From CAZYLZ01 sp964648335 (GTDB lineage Bacteria; Patescibacteriota; Minisyncoccia; Phycocordibacterales; UBA2100): a DNA stretch of 64,000 bases. The notes under the pieces are model-generated. The model saw only the letters and a list, made by a program, of their open reading frames with translations, was not told where the DNA came from and searched no databases. Numbering within the stretch: the first letter of the stretch is position 1; each line of letters begins with the position of its first letter. Location of the stretch: NCBI GenBank assembly GCA_964648335.1, contig CAZYLZ010000001.1, positions 104,165-168,164 on the forward strand, in the 5' to 3' direction. Shown here piece by piece: positions 18,903 to 30,000 of this stretch. The position numbers and the translations under genes are program-made.

Positions 18903-19670
18903 TTATTCTCGTTTCGTGAACAGGATAGAGAGATCCGAGAGGCCGAGCTTGCCGTTACCGTCGAGATCGTAGCGGATATCATACGGTCCGAGCATCTTGA
19001 ATGCGAGAATCGAAATGTCGACGAGGGTGACCTTGCCGTCGAGATTGAGATCGGGGTTCCCGGTTGTTGCTATTGCGCTACTGCCGCCGGCGGTCTCTTG
19101 TGGTCGCGTCTCGACCACAAGCGGCTCTTCGTCGTGTTCCATCGAGATGCCTGATCCGTCATTCGGATAGACGAGTACGTCGCTTAAGACTAATGCGCCA
19201 CGGCCAGGGTTGATTGCCTTTATTTTGATAGTCAGAGCCGTCTCTTCGCCTTCAACTCCGCCGGGGCGGGTCGATCCGCCACTAAAGCGTACCGCATGCG
19301 CTTTCTCATCTATCTCAGTATCCTCGGTCCACAGATCGAGAAATGATTTTTCTTTACTGATTCCAATGACCTCAATGATATCTGAAGGGAAGAGTATTCG
19401 AGCGCCGAAGGCGTTGATAGGAACTTTCGCTGTGACGCGAAGGTCGACGTTCATCGTGTCGCCCACGAGGAGCTGACGCGGGCTTTCGGGTACAAAATAG
19501 ACCCGCGCAGGGGCTTCGAGAGTGGACGACGCGCTCGAAGCCAAAAGCCCTATGATATCCGTCTGTGAAAGCGTTATTGTGAAAACAGCCGCGAGAAGAA
19601 GAACGGAGATGATGCCGATGTGCCACTTTTGTCGGCCTGCCGGGTTGCTCGGCTTAGGAGCCTGTATCAT
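18903..19670 (-). CDS. Protein with both cohesin-like and dockerin domains
   Basis: 255 residues. Signal-anchor at about 17-36. A cohesin-like domain covers about 50-175 (PESPRQLLVGDTMNVDLRV, ARILFPSDIIEVIGIS, VRFSGGSTRPGG, LTIKIKAINPGRGALVL). A C-terminal dockerin at about 203-255 has loops DLNLDGKVTLVD and DLDGNGKLGLSD. Having both halves lets it bridge: its dockerin can bind an anchored cohesin while its own cohesin takes another dockerin. It is convergent with the cohesin pair and follows the minus-strand gene at 20468 with a 9-base gap. Confidence 0.8.
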   Translation of the reverse strand: MIQAPKPSNPAGRQKWHIGIISVLLLAAVFTITLSQTDIIGLLASSASSTLEAPARVYFVPESPRQLLVGDTMNVDLRVTAKVPINAFGARILFPSDIIEVIGISKEKSFLDLWTEDTEIDEKAHAVRFSGGSTRPGGVEGEETALTIKIKAINPGRGALVLSDVLVYPNDGSGISMEHDEEPLVVETRPQETAGGSSAIATTGNPDLNLDGKVTLVDISILAFKMLGPYDIRYDLDGNGKLGLSDLSILFTKRE

Positions 19671-19679
19671 TGGTCAATC

Positions 19680-20468
19680 TTACCATCCAATGCTCTTGAT
19701 CGGTGCTTCTATAAACAAGGGTGTCGCAGTGTTAGAGATCGTCGTAGTCGAATTGTATGTATCGTTAGAAAAATGTAAGAGGATCGGCATCCCGTCCGTA
19801 CTCGACCAGGCTTCGACGGATCCACCGGGGCCGATCCGGGAGATGAGTGCACGCAAGGTGCCGGCATCATGAGGTGGGGACTCGCCTGAGAGTTTGAATA
19901 CAAAGTGATGGGTTGCCGTTGAGCTTGCGCTCGCGGGGAGGGCTTCTGAAGTGACCAAAGTGAGGAATCTTCCATTGTTTGAGAACAAAAGCAGGTTATC
20001 CAAAAGAGGTCCTGGTATAGCTATATTCTTGAATGCGACCGGTATTGTATCTGCTGTAAAGTGACGCCATTCGTCGCTGCTCGGTATCGTATTTACGAGG
20101 ACCGGACTTCGAGTATAGATGCGATTATACACATCCTTGCCAATGGCAATATTGCCGAGCGTAAAGTCGTGGGGGACAGGCGCCCCACTGTCTGGTAAGA
20201 CGATCGTGGTCGTCGAAAAGGTAGAATAGCGCTCTGTTCTGCGGTCTACCAGGTATTGTCCTTTGACTTTCAAATGTCGGTCTGGAAAGACCATGTCTGT
20301 TTCTACATGCTGGCTGTACGAATCAATCTGAGTAATTTTGGCTAGAAACAAGGCTAAATCGGGATCTTCGTCCCTGGAGTGCGATTGGTACCACATCAGT
20401 CCCCAGCCAAGAACCAGAACCAAGATGACGGCGACGAGAGCAATGGTTCGTTTACGCTTGGTGATCAT
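19680..20468 (-). CDS. Membrane-anchored LppX/LprG-like protein, weak assignment
   Basis: 262 residues. A basic start (MITKRKR) precedes a transmembrane segment at about 8-27. The extracellular part has alternating beta pattern (VETDMVFPDRHLKVKGQYLVD, FTLGNIAIGKDVYNRIY, ATHHFVFKLSGES) like lipoprotein-fold LppX/LprG or outer-lipoprotein carrier domains, though no lipobox Cys is present. First gene of a two-gene minus-strand operon with the cohesin-dockerin protein. Confidence 0.65.
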   Translation of the reverse strand: MITKRKRTIALVAVILVLVLGWGLMWYQSHSRDEDPDLALFLAKITQIDSYSQHVETDMVFPDRHLKVKGQYLVDRRTERYSTFSTTTIVLPDSGAPVPHDFTLGNIAIGKDVYNRIYTRSPVLVNTIPSSDEWRHFTADTIPVAFKNIAIPGPLLDNLLLFSNNGRFLTLVTSEALPASASSTATHHFVFKLSGESPPHDAGTLRALISRIGPGGSVEAWSSTDGMPILLHFSNDTYNSTTTISNTATPLFIEAPIKSIGW

Positions 20469-20522
20469 GTAGGTCTGGTGGTCTTCGACATGGATTGGCG
20501 CGTTGGGTTTTGCTTACAATAA

Positions 20523-20528
20523 AGTATA
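20523..20528 (-). promoter_or_regulatory. -10 element for the 20468 minus-strand operon
   Basis: Read on the minus strand this is TATACT, about 55 bases before the start codon, with TGGACA 15 bases upstream as a possible -35. The divergent promoter for 20623 is about 55 bases away. Confidence 0.4.
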
Positions 20529-20581
20529 CACCGCTGTGTTTGTTGTCCACATCCAGTAAAAACCGTCCTGTGGACAGAATA

Positions 20582-20587
20582 TATAAT
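20582..20587 (+). promoter_or_regulatory. -10 element for the HTH-membrane protein and giant fibre protein
   Basis: A perfect TATAAT lies 35 bases before the ATG at 20623. The predicted leader of about 29 bases begins just before the hairpin at 20598-20616. No consensus -35. Confidence 0.55.
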
Positions 20588-20594
20588 AAATACA

Positions 20595-20635
20595 ACAAAT
20601 CTCGGGGGTCGAGATTAAAAAAATGACAAATCTCG
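20595..20635 (+). promoter_or_regulatory. Three-half-site element over the start of the HTH gene
   Basis: ACAAATCTCG occurs at 20595-20604 and again at 20626-20635, 31 bases apart. Between them CGAGATT (20610-20616) is the inverted copy. The first and second half-sites form a 7-bp hairpin with a GGGGT loop. The second and third can instead pair around the start codon. It may be an operator for autoregulation or an RNA switch. Confidence 0.5.
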
Positions 20636-21039
20636 ACCATCAAGAAAAAGGCATGATCAAGGAAAATCCAAACCTCATAACGCTCAAAGAAGCGGCAGAA
20701 ATGTCTGGCTATAGTTCGGACTACATTGGGCAACTGATTCGCAGTGGAAAGTTACCCGGGCAGCAGGTATTCGCCAATGTTGCATGGATGACGACGCGCG
20801 AGGCAGTCCTCGAATACACACAGAAGGGACGGAGGTCTTCTGTCGGGTCCACGGGCAGCCTGTTCGAAAAGATGTTTTCGATTGAGCGATTGGTCGCGAT
20901 CTTCGGGGTTTTCACCAAGGCGGTTATCGGTCTTATGGCGGTGTTCTTGCTTTTTCTGGGCTACGTACTGTCGGTCAGCATCGATCACCACATCGAGAAG
21001 CAGTACCAGGAGAAACTAGAGCATGCACAGAGCATCTAA
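20623..21039 (+). CDS. Membrane-bound helix-turn-helix protein, putative regulator of the giant fibre gene
   Basis: 138 residues. A MerR/HTH_17-like DNA-binding domain is at about 19-68 (LITLKEAAEMSGYSSDYIGQLIRSGKLPGQ, then a WMTTREAVLEYTQ wing). A transmembrane segment at about 98-122 and a short charged tail follow. The DNA-binding part would be cytoplasmic and tethered to the membrane. The last 17 bases overlap the 3882-residue gene, so the two are co-expressed. The half-site array at the start codon suggests self-control. The domains are visible; the target is inferred. Confidence 0.75.
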   Translation: MTNLDHQEKGMIKENPNLITLKEAAEMSGYSSDYIGQLIRSGKLPGQQVFANVAWMTTREAVLEYTQKGRRSSVGSTGSLFEKMFSIERLVAIFGVFTKAVIGLMAVFLLFLGYVLSVSIDHHIEKQYQEKLEHAQSI

Positions 21040-24000
21040 ACCCTCACGTGCGATTTTTCGCGCCCTCTTGCGGTGGCAGGATCTTTTTGCCGTACTCGCA
21101 CTATCTTCGACGCTCCTCTCGCCGGTACTCGTCCTCCCGCTCCCGGCATACGCTGCAGTCGGAGTGCCACGCATCATCAACAATCAGGGACGTCTCATGG
21201 ATGCTAACGGTAGCCTCCTTGGCGGTGCGGGTACCGATTACTGTTTCAAATTCTCGCTGTTCGATGACGCTTCCGTGGGTTCCGGTTCGCAAGTCTGGCC
21301 GTCGGTCGCTCCGTCGATCATGACAGTTCCTGTGAAGCAAGGTATCTACTCGGTCGGTGTCGGAGACACGGATCAGGGTGGCGACGTGCTCGACTACAAT
21401 TTCCAGGACAACGACGCTGTGTACTTGAATGTCGAGGTTGCTGCAAAGGTTGGTGCTACGTGTGCTGTCGGCGATGGTGCTGAGACATTCGAGAACCTCT
21501 CGCCACGTCAGCGTATTTTCGCATCCGGCTATGCCGTTAATGCCGCGACGGTCGGAGGCTTTACACCGGCGCAGCAGGCTACGGGAAATCAGATCCCGGT
21601 TTTGAGCGCCGGAAATCTCATCCTCGCTGCATCTAACCCGTTCATCAATGCGACCTCGACGAACGCACTTACCCTGCAGGGAGGTGGCAGCGTATCAGGA
21701 GACATTCGGTTTTTCAATGCCGGCAACAAGCTGACATCGGCTGGCAATCTCACACTCACAGGTTCGGTTACCGCATCGGGTCTTTCGAGCTTTACGAATC
21801 TGTTGATCGGCGGCCTCTCGACTACGACCATCCAGGGTACGACCTCCGGCACGTCGACCATCCAAGGATTCTTGAATGTACTTGGGACCAACTCGACGTC
21901 TACGTTCTCCGGATCTATCGCAACTCCGTTTCTTAACCTGACGGGAGCAGGTGCTACCTCGACTGCAGCGAGCGGCTTCGATATCGCCGCAGGCTGTTTC
22001 TCGATTGGCGGCGTCTGTGTTGGCGGGGTCAACTCAATCACGGCCAATGCGGACAACACACTTGTCGTTGACCCGACAGGCGGTAATGCCATTGTCGGAC
22101 TCAATCTTTCTAACGCAAATATCTGGACTGGTTTGCAGCAATTTGCAAACGCGTCGTCGAGCATCTTTTCTGCAGGAAAGGCATTCTTCGGAGCGACGGC
22201 AACCACCACTATCGATTCGGCCGGCAACGTCGACGTCGCGGGTACACTTGATGTTTCTGGCAACACCACGCTCGCCAAGGCGACGTCGACATCGTTTGCG
22301 ATAACGTCGGTAACCAACACGCTGTTGAAGACGGATGCCAACGGTTCGGTCGTTCCTGCGGTTCCAGGATCCGACTATCTTGTCTCGGCGGTTACATCAC
22401 TCGGTGCTGCCGGACAAGCACAGACCGGAGCGACGCAGACCTTTGCAACATCCACGACCGTGACAAACGGCTTGACCGCTGCTATCACAATCACTTCAAG
22501 TGGGAATGTGCATACGTTCACGCCGTCGGTAACGGGTACTCTCTCGGCGCTCGGCGGAGGTACCGGAATCGCTAATCCTTCGGCTGGGGGAATCCTCATC
22601 GGCTCGTACGTGGGCGGTGCGTACCAGCAGATTGCGACGTCGTCCTTGGGTATCCGTACCACCGATGTCCAGGAGGGATCTAACCTGTACTACCAGGACG
22701 CAAGAGTTAATTCGTTCATCGATGCATCGACGACGATTCCGAAGACATTTTCTGCGAACGTCTTCTCGGGCCTCACTACGCTCAATGGAGGTCTTACGGT
22801 TGGTTCATTGAACGGTCCCTTGCAGGCAAACAACGGCGTCGTGTCAGCTACCTCATCCATTGGTGTGGCATACGGAGGTACGGGAGTCTCTACTGCGCCG
22901 GCGTACGGACAGCTGCTTGTTGGCAACGCAGCATCAGGATATTCGCTCGTTGCGACATCGACCCTCGCTATCGCACTCACTGACACGACTGGGACGCTTG
23001 CAGTGAATCGCGGCGGCACCGGCATCACTTCACCGACAGCAGGTGCTATCGTACTTGGTGATTACTCGGGTACCGGGTACATGCAGATCGCGACATCGTC
23101 CTTGGGTCTGCTCACCACGAACGTCGCCGAAGGCTCGAATCTGTATTATCAGAACGCCCGCGTGCTCACGTACCTCGACTCGTTCGACAAAGGTTATTTC
23201 TATTCGACGACCTCGGCTGATTTCTGGAAATCACAGAATGATTTCTATTCGACGACCTCCGCCGACTACTGGAAGTCCCAGAGTAACTTCTTCTCTACTT
23301 CGTCCGTTGACTTCTGGAAGTCGCAGACCAACTTCTACTCCACGACCTCGGCGGATTATTGGAAGTCACAGAACAGCTTCTTTTCGACGACCTCATCAGA
23401 CTACTTCCTCTCGCAAAACCGGGGTAGCGCGTTCTCGACGACCTCGGCCACGTACTTTGCCGATGCGTCCTCGACTATTGCCAAGACCTACTCGAACAAT
23501 ACGTTCACCGGAGTGAACGTATTCAATGGCGATACGACGCTCACGAACGCAACGACTGCATCATTGGCTGTAACAGGCGTGACATCTTCTCTTCTTAAGA
23601 CGAACGCAGATGGTTCTGTCGTGCCAGCGGTTGCCGGTGTCGACTACGCGGCTGCAAATGCATCGACATTCGGCAAGACCTTCGAGATCGACGCATCAGG
23701 CTACCTCGCTCCGACCACCTCGGTCACCGTGCGCCTTCCATCGGGATTCGTGTCGCAGGCATCGTCGACGGTTGATGGAAATCTCACGGTGACGGGGAAT
23801 CTCACGGCAGGGAATGCCACTGTAACTCATGCGACTTCGACTTCATTCTTTGCTTCCGTTGCATCTTCAACAAACGCCTTCTTTACCCGATTCGTCACTG
23901 GTAACGCCACGGCCACTGGTGCATTCGCTGCAGCAAATCTCGCTGTGACGGGTTCTACCACGCTTCAGAATGTCACCGCACAGAATGCGACGACCACTAA

Positions 24001-27000
24001 CGCCACTTCGACGTCGTTCTTTGCGGGCGTCTTGGCAGCGACCTCCGGCACTATTGCCAACATCTTTGGCACCAACGCCACCATCACCGCAGCAACTACG
24101 ACAAACCTTTTCGCGACCACCGCATCGACGACTAATCTCTTCGCCTCGAACCTCACTTTCGCCGGGGGGCAGGGAACGACAAGTGCCCTTGCCATCACCG
24201 GCATCACAAATGGCCTCTTGGGCACCAATGCAAACGGATCAATCAGCGCGACGTCCTTCTCGGGGCCGCTCTCGTTCTTCGGCAACACCCTCACCATCAC
24301 CCAGGCTAATGGCGCTACGAGCGGCTTCCTCGCATCTTCCGACTGGAACGTGTTCAACGACAAGGTGTCATCTACTTCCTTGGATACCTCGGCAAAACTT
24401 GCCGCGCTCATCACCGACGAGACAGGATCCGGCTCTCTTGTCTTCGGCACTGCACCATCAATCACTGACGGGCGCTTCGCTTCGACCACCTTATCTGGAA
24501 ATGTGCTCATCACCGGCAATGCGACAGGTACGAATGCAACCACCACCACCTTTTATTCCACAACTGCATCAAGTACGAATTTGTTCACCTCGAATCTCTC
24601 CATCGGAAACCTAAATGGCCTTCTCAAGTCGACGAATGGACTGGTTGCCACCGCTATTGCGGGTACCGACTACATATCGAGCGTCTTCAAGGATTGGAAT
24701 GTTGTAAACGGCGTTCTCGTACCTACTACCACGATCGGCGTTATCGTATCTGCGTCTTCGACGTTCGCCGGGGGCATCACAACAAGCAATGCTACGGCGA
24801 CAAACGCTACGACAACCTCTTTGTTCGCATCTATCGCGTCTTCAACGAGTGCTTTTGCAACTAAGCTCTTTATCGGAAACGGAACTTCTACCGGCGTATT
24901 TGCATCGAACGGTCTCATTGTCTCGGGATCGACAACGCTCCAAGATTTTGCAGGAGCCAACGCTACAATGACGAATGCGACATCCTCGTCGTTTTTCTCT
25001 TCAATCCTTTATGCCTTCAACGGCAGAATTGGCGATCTCATAGCTTCTACCAGTGCGACGCTAGCATCTACCACCGCCTACGGACGGTTTATTACTGGAA
25101 CTGTGGTCGCGACTTCATCTACCGGCACGTCGACTTTCTCTGGAGCAGTTGGAGTGGGTACTACAAACCCTTCGTATAAGGTTTCGATAGTTGGGTCTAC
25201 GACGGCTGCAACATCGGCTACCGGTACCGCAGTCCTCTCCGTCACGAACACCAACAACACCTTGAGCTCGGGAACGAACGTCTTGCGTCTCAACATCCGC
25301 ACGCCGTTCGGGACGGCATGCACTTCGGGCACGACATGCCCCCGCTTCATCGAGTATGTCTCGGGTATGGCAAATGGATCAGATACCGGAGGAGCGGGTG
25401 TCGGAAGCTTACGCCTCTCTACTGCTGGCACCGGTATCACGCAAACATCGGGCGCCGCAGACTTCGCTGAGTACATGCAGCTCAATTCGTCGGCCGATGT
25501 CGGAGACCTTGTTTCGCTCAACTCGAGCGGACAGTACCAGAAGGCGGTAGCTGGTCAGTCGCTCATCGGCGTTATCTCTGACAATCCGGCATTCGTTGGC
25601 AATGCAAACCTCGAAGGTCAGCCAAACGCATACGTCGTTGGGTTTGCCGGCGTCATCCAGACCACCGTGAGCGCAGAGAACGGTTCTATTAACGCCGGAG
25701 ACCTCATCGCTGCGACGACGACTCCAGGCTTGGGTGTAAAACTTACTAAGTCGGGATACGCGCTGGGCCAGGCGCTCGAGTCGTACTCGGGCCCGGGTAA
25801 CGGAACCATCAAGGTCCTCGTGATGCCGAAGTACGTCGATGCGGCGATCGTACTCGATAGCTACGGCGGAACGACTGGCGGGACATCGGGCTACTGGAGC
25901 CTTGCAACATCGACCGGGGAAGTGAGCCTCGCCTCGAGTACGTATTCGCTCCTAATCTCAGGAAAACTCTCTGCTGCCAACGCATCCACCACGAACATCT
26001 CATCGACCTATGCGTCTTCGACCCGCGCATTCGTCGGTGCGCTCTCGGTCGGTAACTTGAATGGAGTCTTAAAGGCCACTGGCGGTCTCGTATCGACGGC
26101 GCTCGTCAATCTTACGAGCGAAGTGACGGGCACCTTGCCGGTGTTAAACGGAGGTACCAATATATCGACCCCGACTGCAGCAGGTGTACTGGTAGGCAAC
26201 TACGCTGGAGACGGCTATATGCAGGTAGCGACATCGTCTTTGGGATTGACGACGACGAATATCACCGAAGGCACAAACCTCTACTACCAGAACGCACGCG
26301 TGCTCTCGTACCTCAACACCCTCGACAAGGGCTACTTCTTTGCTAGTACCTCTGCCGATTATTGGAAGACTCAGAACAACTTCTTCTCGACTACGTCTGT
26401 CGATGCCTGGAAACTGGTCAATAACTTCTTCTCGACGACTTCGACCGACTACTGGAAAACCCAGAACAATTTCTTCTCTACGACCTCGGCCATGTACTTT
26501 GCCGACGCATCATCGACTATCGCCAAGACCTACTCGAACAACACCTTCACCGGAGCGAATGTGTTCAATGGCGATACTACCTTGGGTAAGGCAACATCAT
26601 CGTCATTCGCTGTCACCGGCATCAGCTCTGCGCTCGTCAAAGCCAATGCCAATGGTTCGTTCGTGCCGGCGATCCCGGGAGTTGATTATGCTGCGGCGAA
26701 CGCATCGACCTTCGGGCAGACATTCGAGATTGGAGCCGACGGGTTCCTGGCCCCGACGTCGTCCATTGTTGTTCGACTCCCGAATGGATTCGTCTCGCAG
26801 GCATCGTCGACGGTCGATGGAAATCTCACTGTCACGGGATCGCTTGCTGCTGGAAACGCGACCATGACTAACGCGACGACAACGAGCCTTTTTGCATCCG
26901 TCGCATCTTCGACCAACGCCTTCTTCACCCGCCTCATCACTGGCAACGCCACCTCGACCGGCCAGTTCGCTGCAGCCAACCTCTCGGTAAGCGGCTCCAC

Positions 27001-30000
27001 GACGCTCCAGAACGTTTCGGCAGTGAACGCAACCACGACGAATGCGACCACCACCGGCAGCGCCTACATCGCGAATCTCTCGCTCGGCTCGGCACTCACC
27101 GCTTCAAACGGCGGTACTGGCATCTCGGCTCCTGCAGCAGCTGGCATCCTCCTGGGCAACTACGCAGGCGGCGGCTACCAGCAGCTCGCAACATCCTCGC
27201 TCGGCCTCTCTACTACCGACATCACCGAAGGCACAAACCTCTACTACCAGAACGCCCGTGTCTTGACCTACCTCGACACGTTCAACAAGGGCTACTTCTA
27301 CTCAACAACGTCAACTGACTACTGGAAGACCCAAAACAATTTCTTCTCAACCACCTCGGCAGATGCCTGGAAGCTCGTGAGTAACTTCTTCTCTACCACC
27401 TCCTCACAGTACTTCTTGTCGCAGAACCAGGGAGCCGCGTTCTCGACCACGTCGGCCATGTACTTTGCCGACGCATCATCGACTATCGCCAAGACCTACT
27501 CGAACAACACCTTCACCGGAGCGAATGTGTTCAATGGCAACACGACCTTGGGCAAGGCGACCACCACATCCTTTGCCATCACCTCGGTGCCTGCCGCCAT
27601 CCTCAAGACCGATGCAAACGGCTCCGTCATCCCGGCGATCGCCGGCGTCGACTACCTCACGGGCAGCCTCTACGGCAAGTCATTCGAGATCGACGCATCG
27701 GGCTACCTCGCACCGACCACCTCGGTCACGGTGCGTCTCCCGAGCGGCTTTGTCTCCCAAGCATCGTCGACGGTCGATGGAAATCTCACCGTGACCGGTA
27801 ACGTGACTGCCGCAAACGCCACTGTAACTAATGCGACCTCGACATCGTTGTTCGCCTCGATTGCTTCGTCGACGAGCGCTTTTGCCACGCGTTTGTTCGT
27901 CGGGAATGCGACGGCGACTGGGGTGTTTGCAGCCAACGGCCTCATCGTATCCGGCTCGACGACGTTGCAGAATTTTTCGGGTAACAATGCGACCACTACG
28001 AACCTGTATGCCGTAACGGCATCTACGACAAATCTCTTCGTATCGAACGGCACTATCGTTCGCTCGACTACCACAAACGCGACAACAACGACCAGTTTCG
28101 CAACTACTGCTTCGTCGACTAATCTTTTCGCTTCGAACTTCTCACTTGGCAACCTCACGGGAATACTCAAGGCAACTGCGGGTACGGTGTCGACCGCGCT
28201 CGTGAATCTGGCGACCGATGTCACGGGCATCTTGCAGGTGGCAAACGGAGGCACCGGCTGGGCAGCGGTGCAGGCGGGATCGCTCTTGTATGGAAATGGA
28301 TCGGGTAGCTTGGCTACTACGACACAGGGCAGCGCAGGCCAGATGCTCGCGTTCTTGAACGGCGTGCCGACGTGGGTCGCGACGACCACGTTCTCGAACG
28401 GCCTTACCTATGCCAATGGAAATGTCACGCTCTCTTCGCAAGTCGCGCTCACTAACGCGTCTTCTACTGCGGTATCTGCCAATGACTATCTTTCGGTTGG
28501 TCGAACAGCGACGACCACAATCCGTGGCGAAACGAACGCAACATCTACCTTTGCTGGTGGTATCCAGGCAACCGCACTCAACCTTACGGGTGCTGCGACA
28601 TCTTCTGCCTCGGGTGGATTCAATCTCACAGCCGGGTGTTTTGCAGTGAACGGGACCTGTCTCGGAAACGCGCAACCAGGAACTAATGTTGTATTGACTG
28701 CGGTGCGCAATTACACGACAACGCAACAGTGGACGGTCCCGTCAAACCTCGTGTATGCAGTGGTCGAAGTGTGGGGTGGTGGTGGAGGAGGAGGAGACGG
28801 AGACGGTACCGGAGACGGTACCGGCGGCGGCGGCGCAGGCGGTTATGCATCAAAGACGTACACGGCGACCACGTTGGTCGGAACTACTTCGATCCAGGCG
28901 CTTGTTGGTGCCGGCGGTGCAACGACAACGAGCGCGACCGGCAGTACTGGCGGTACCTCAAACTTCGGTGGATACGCCACCTCGACTGGCGGTGCAGGCG
29001 GCGTCCGTGCAAATGGTGGCGAAGGCGCGGGAGGAGCCGGCGGGGTCGGCTCTGGAGGCGATATTAACCTGGCAGGAGAACCGGGTGGTCTGGGCGATAC
29101 GACGATGGCAAACCAACAAGGTAACGGTGGTTCCGCGCCTCGCGGCGGTAACGGCGGCCTTGGAGGAAATCAGACCACGGGTAATGGCGCAGTGGGTGGT
29201 ACCTGCGGTGGCGGTGGCGGTGGCGCCGGTGGTGCGGCAGGAGGCGGCGGTACTGGTTGCATAGTCATCTATGAATACACGGCCACTAACGTTGCACTCG
29301 GAAACGGCAGCGTAAATTCCGGATCGACCGGTCAGGTTGCTTACTATAACGCTGCTGGGCAGGCGGTCACGGGCTCGTCGATACTATATATAGACAGTGT
29401 AAACGGTCGCGTGGGAGTCGGTTCGACCACTCCGGCCGCCGCCTTGGGTGTCTCGGGCGACGCATTCATAAACGGACGGGTGACAGCGTCGCACCTGACT
29501 GCAACAGGTACCTTGTCGGTCACTGGGTCCACGACACTCCAAAACTTTACAGCGGGAAATTCGACCACATCTAATGCAACCTCGACCAATACGTTTGCCA
29601 CGACGGCATCGTCGACAAACCTTTTTACATCAAACTTTACCTTGGGTGGTCTTACCGGGATCCTCAAAGCAACTGCGGGTCTCGTCTCTGCATCTTTAGT
29701 AGACCTCACCACCGACATCACCGGCATCCTCCAGGTAGCAAACGGCGGAACCGGATGGGACAACCTTGTCGCCGGAACACTCCTTACCGGCAATGGCTCG
29801 GGCAAGGTGGCTACCACCACGATCGGATCCTCGCTCCAGATCTCGGGCTCGTCTCTTGGTCTCAATCTCTCGAATCCGAACATCTGGACCGGTCTCCAGA
29901 CTTTCACCAACGCGTCGACCACCTTTGTCTCCGTCCTTACTAAGGCGTCGTTCGGATCGACCGCCACCACCACCATCGACTCGGCAGGTAACGTGGCGGT

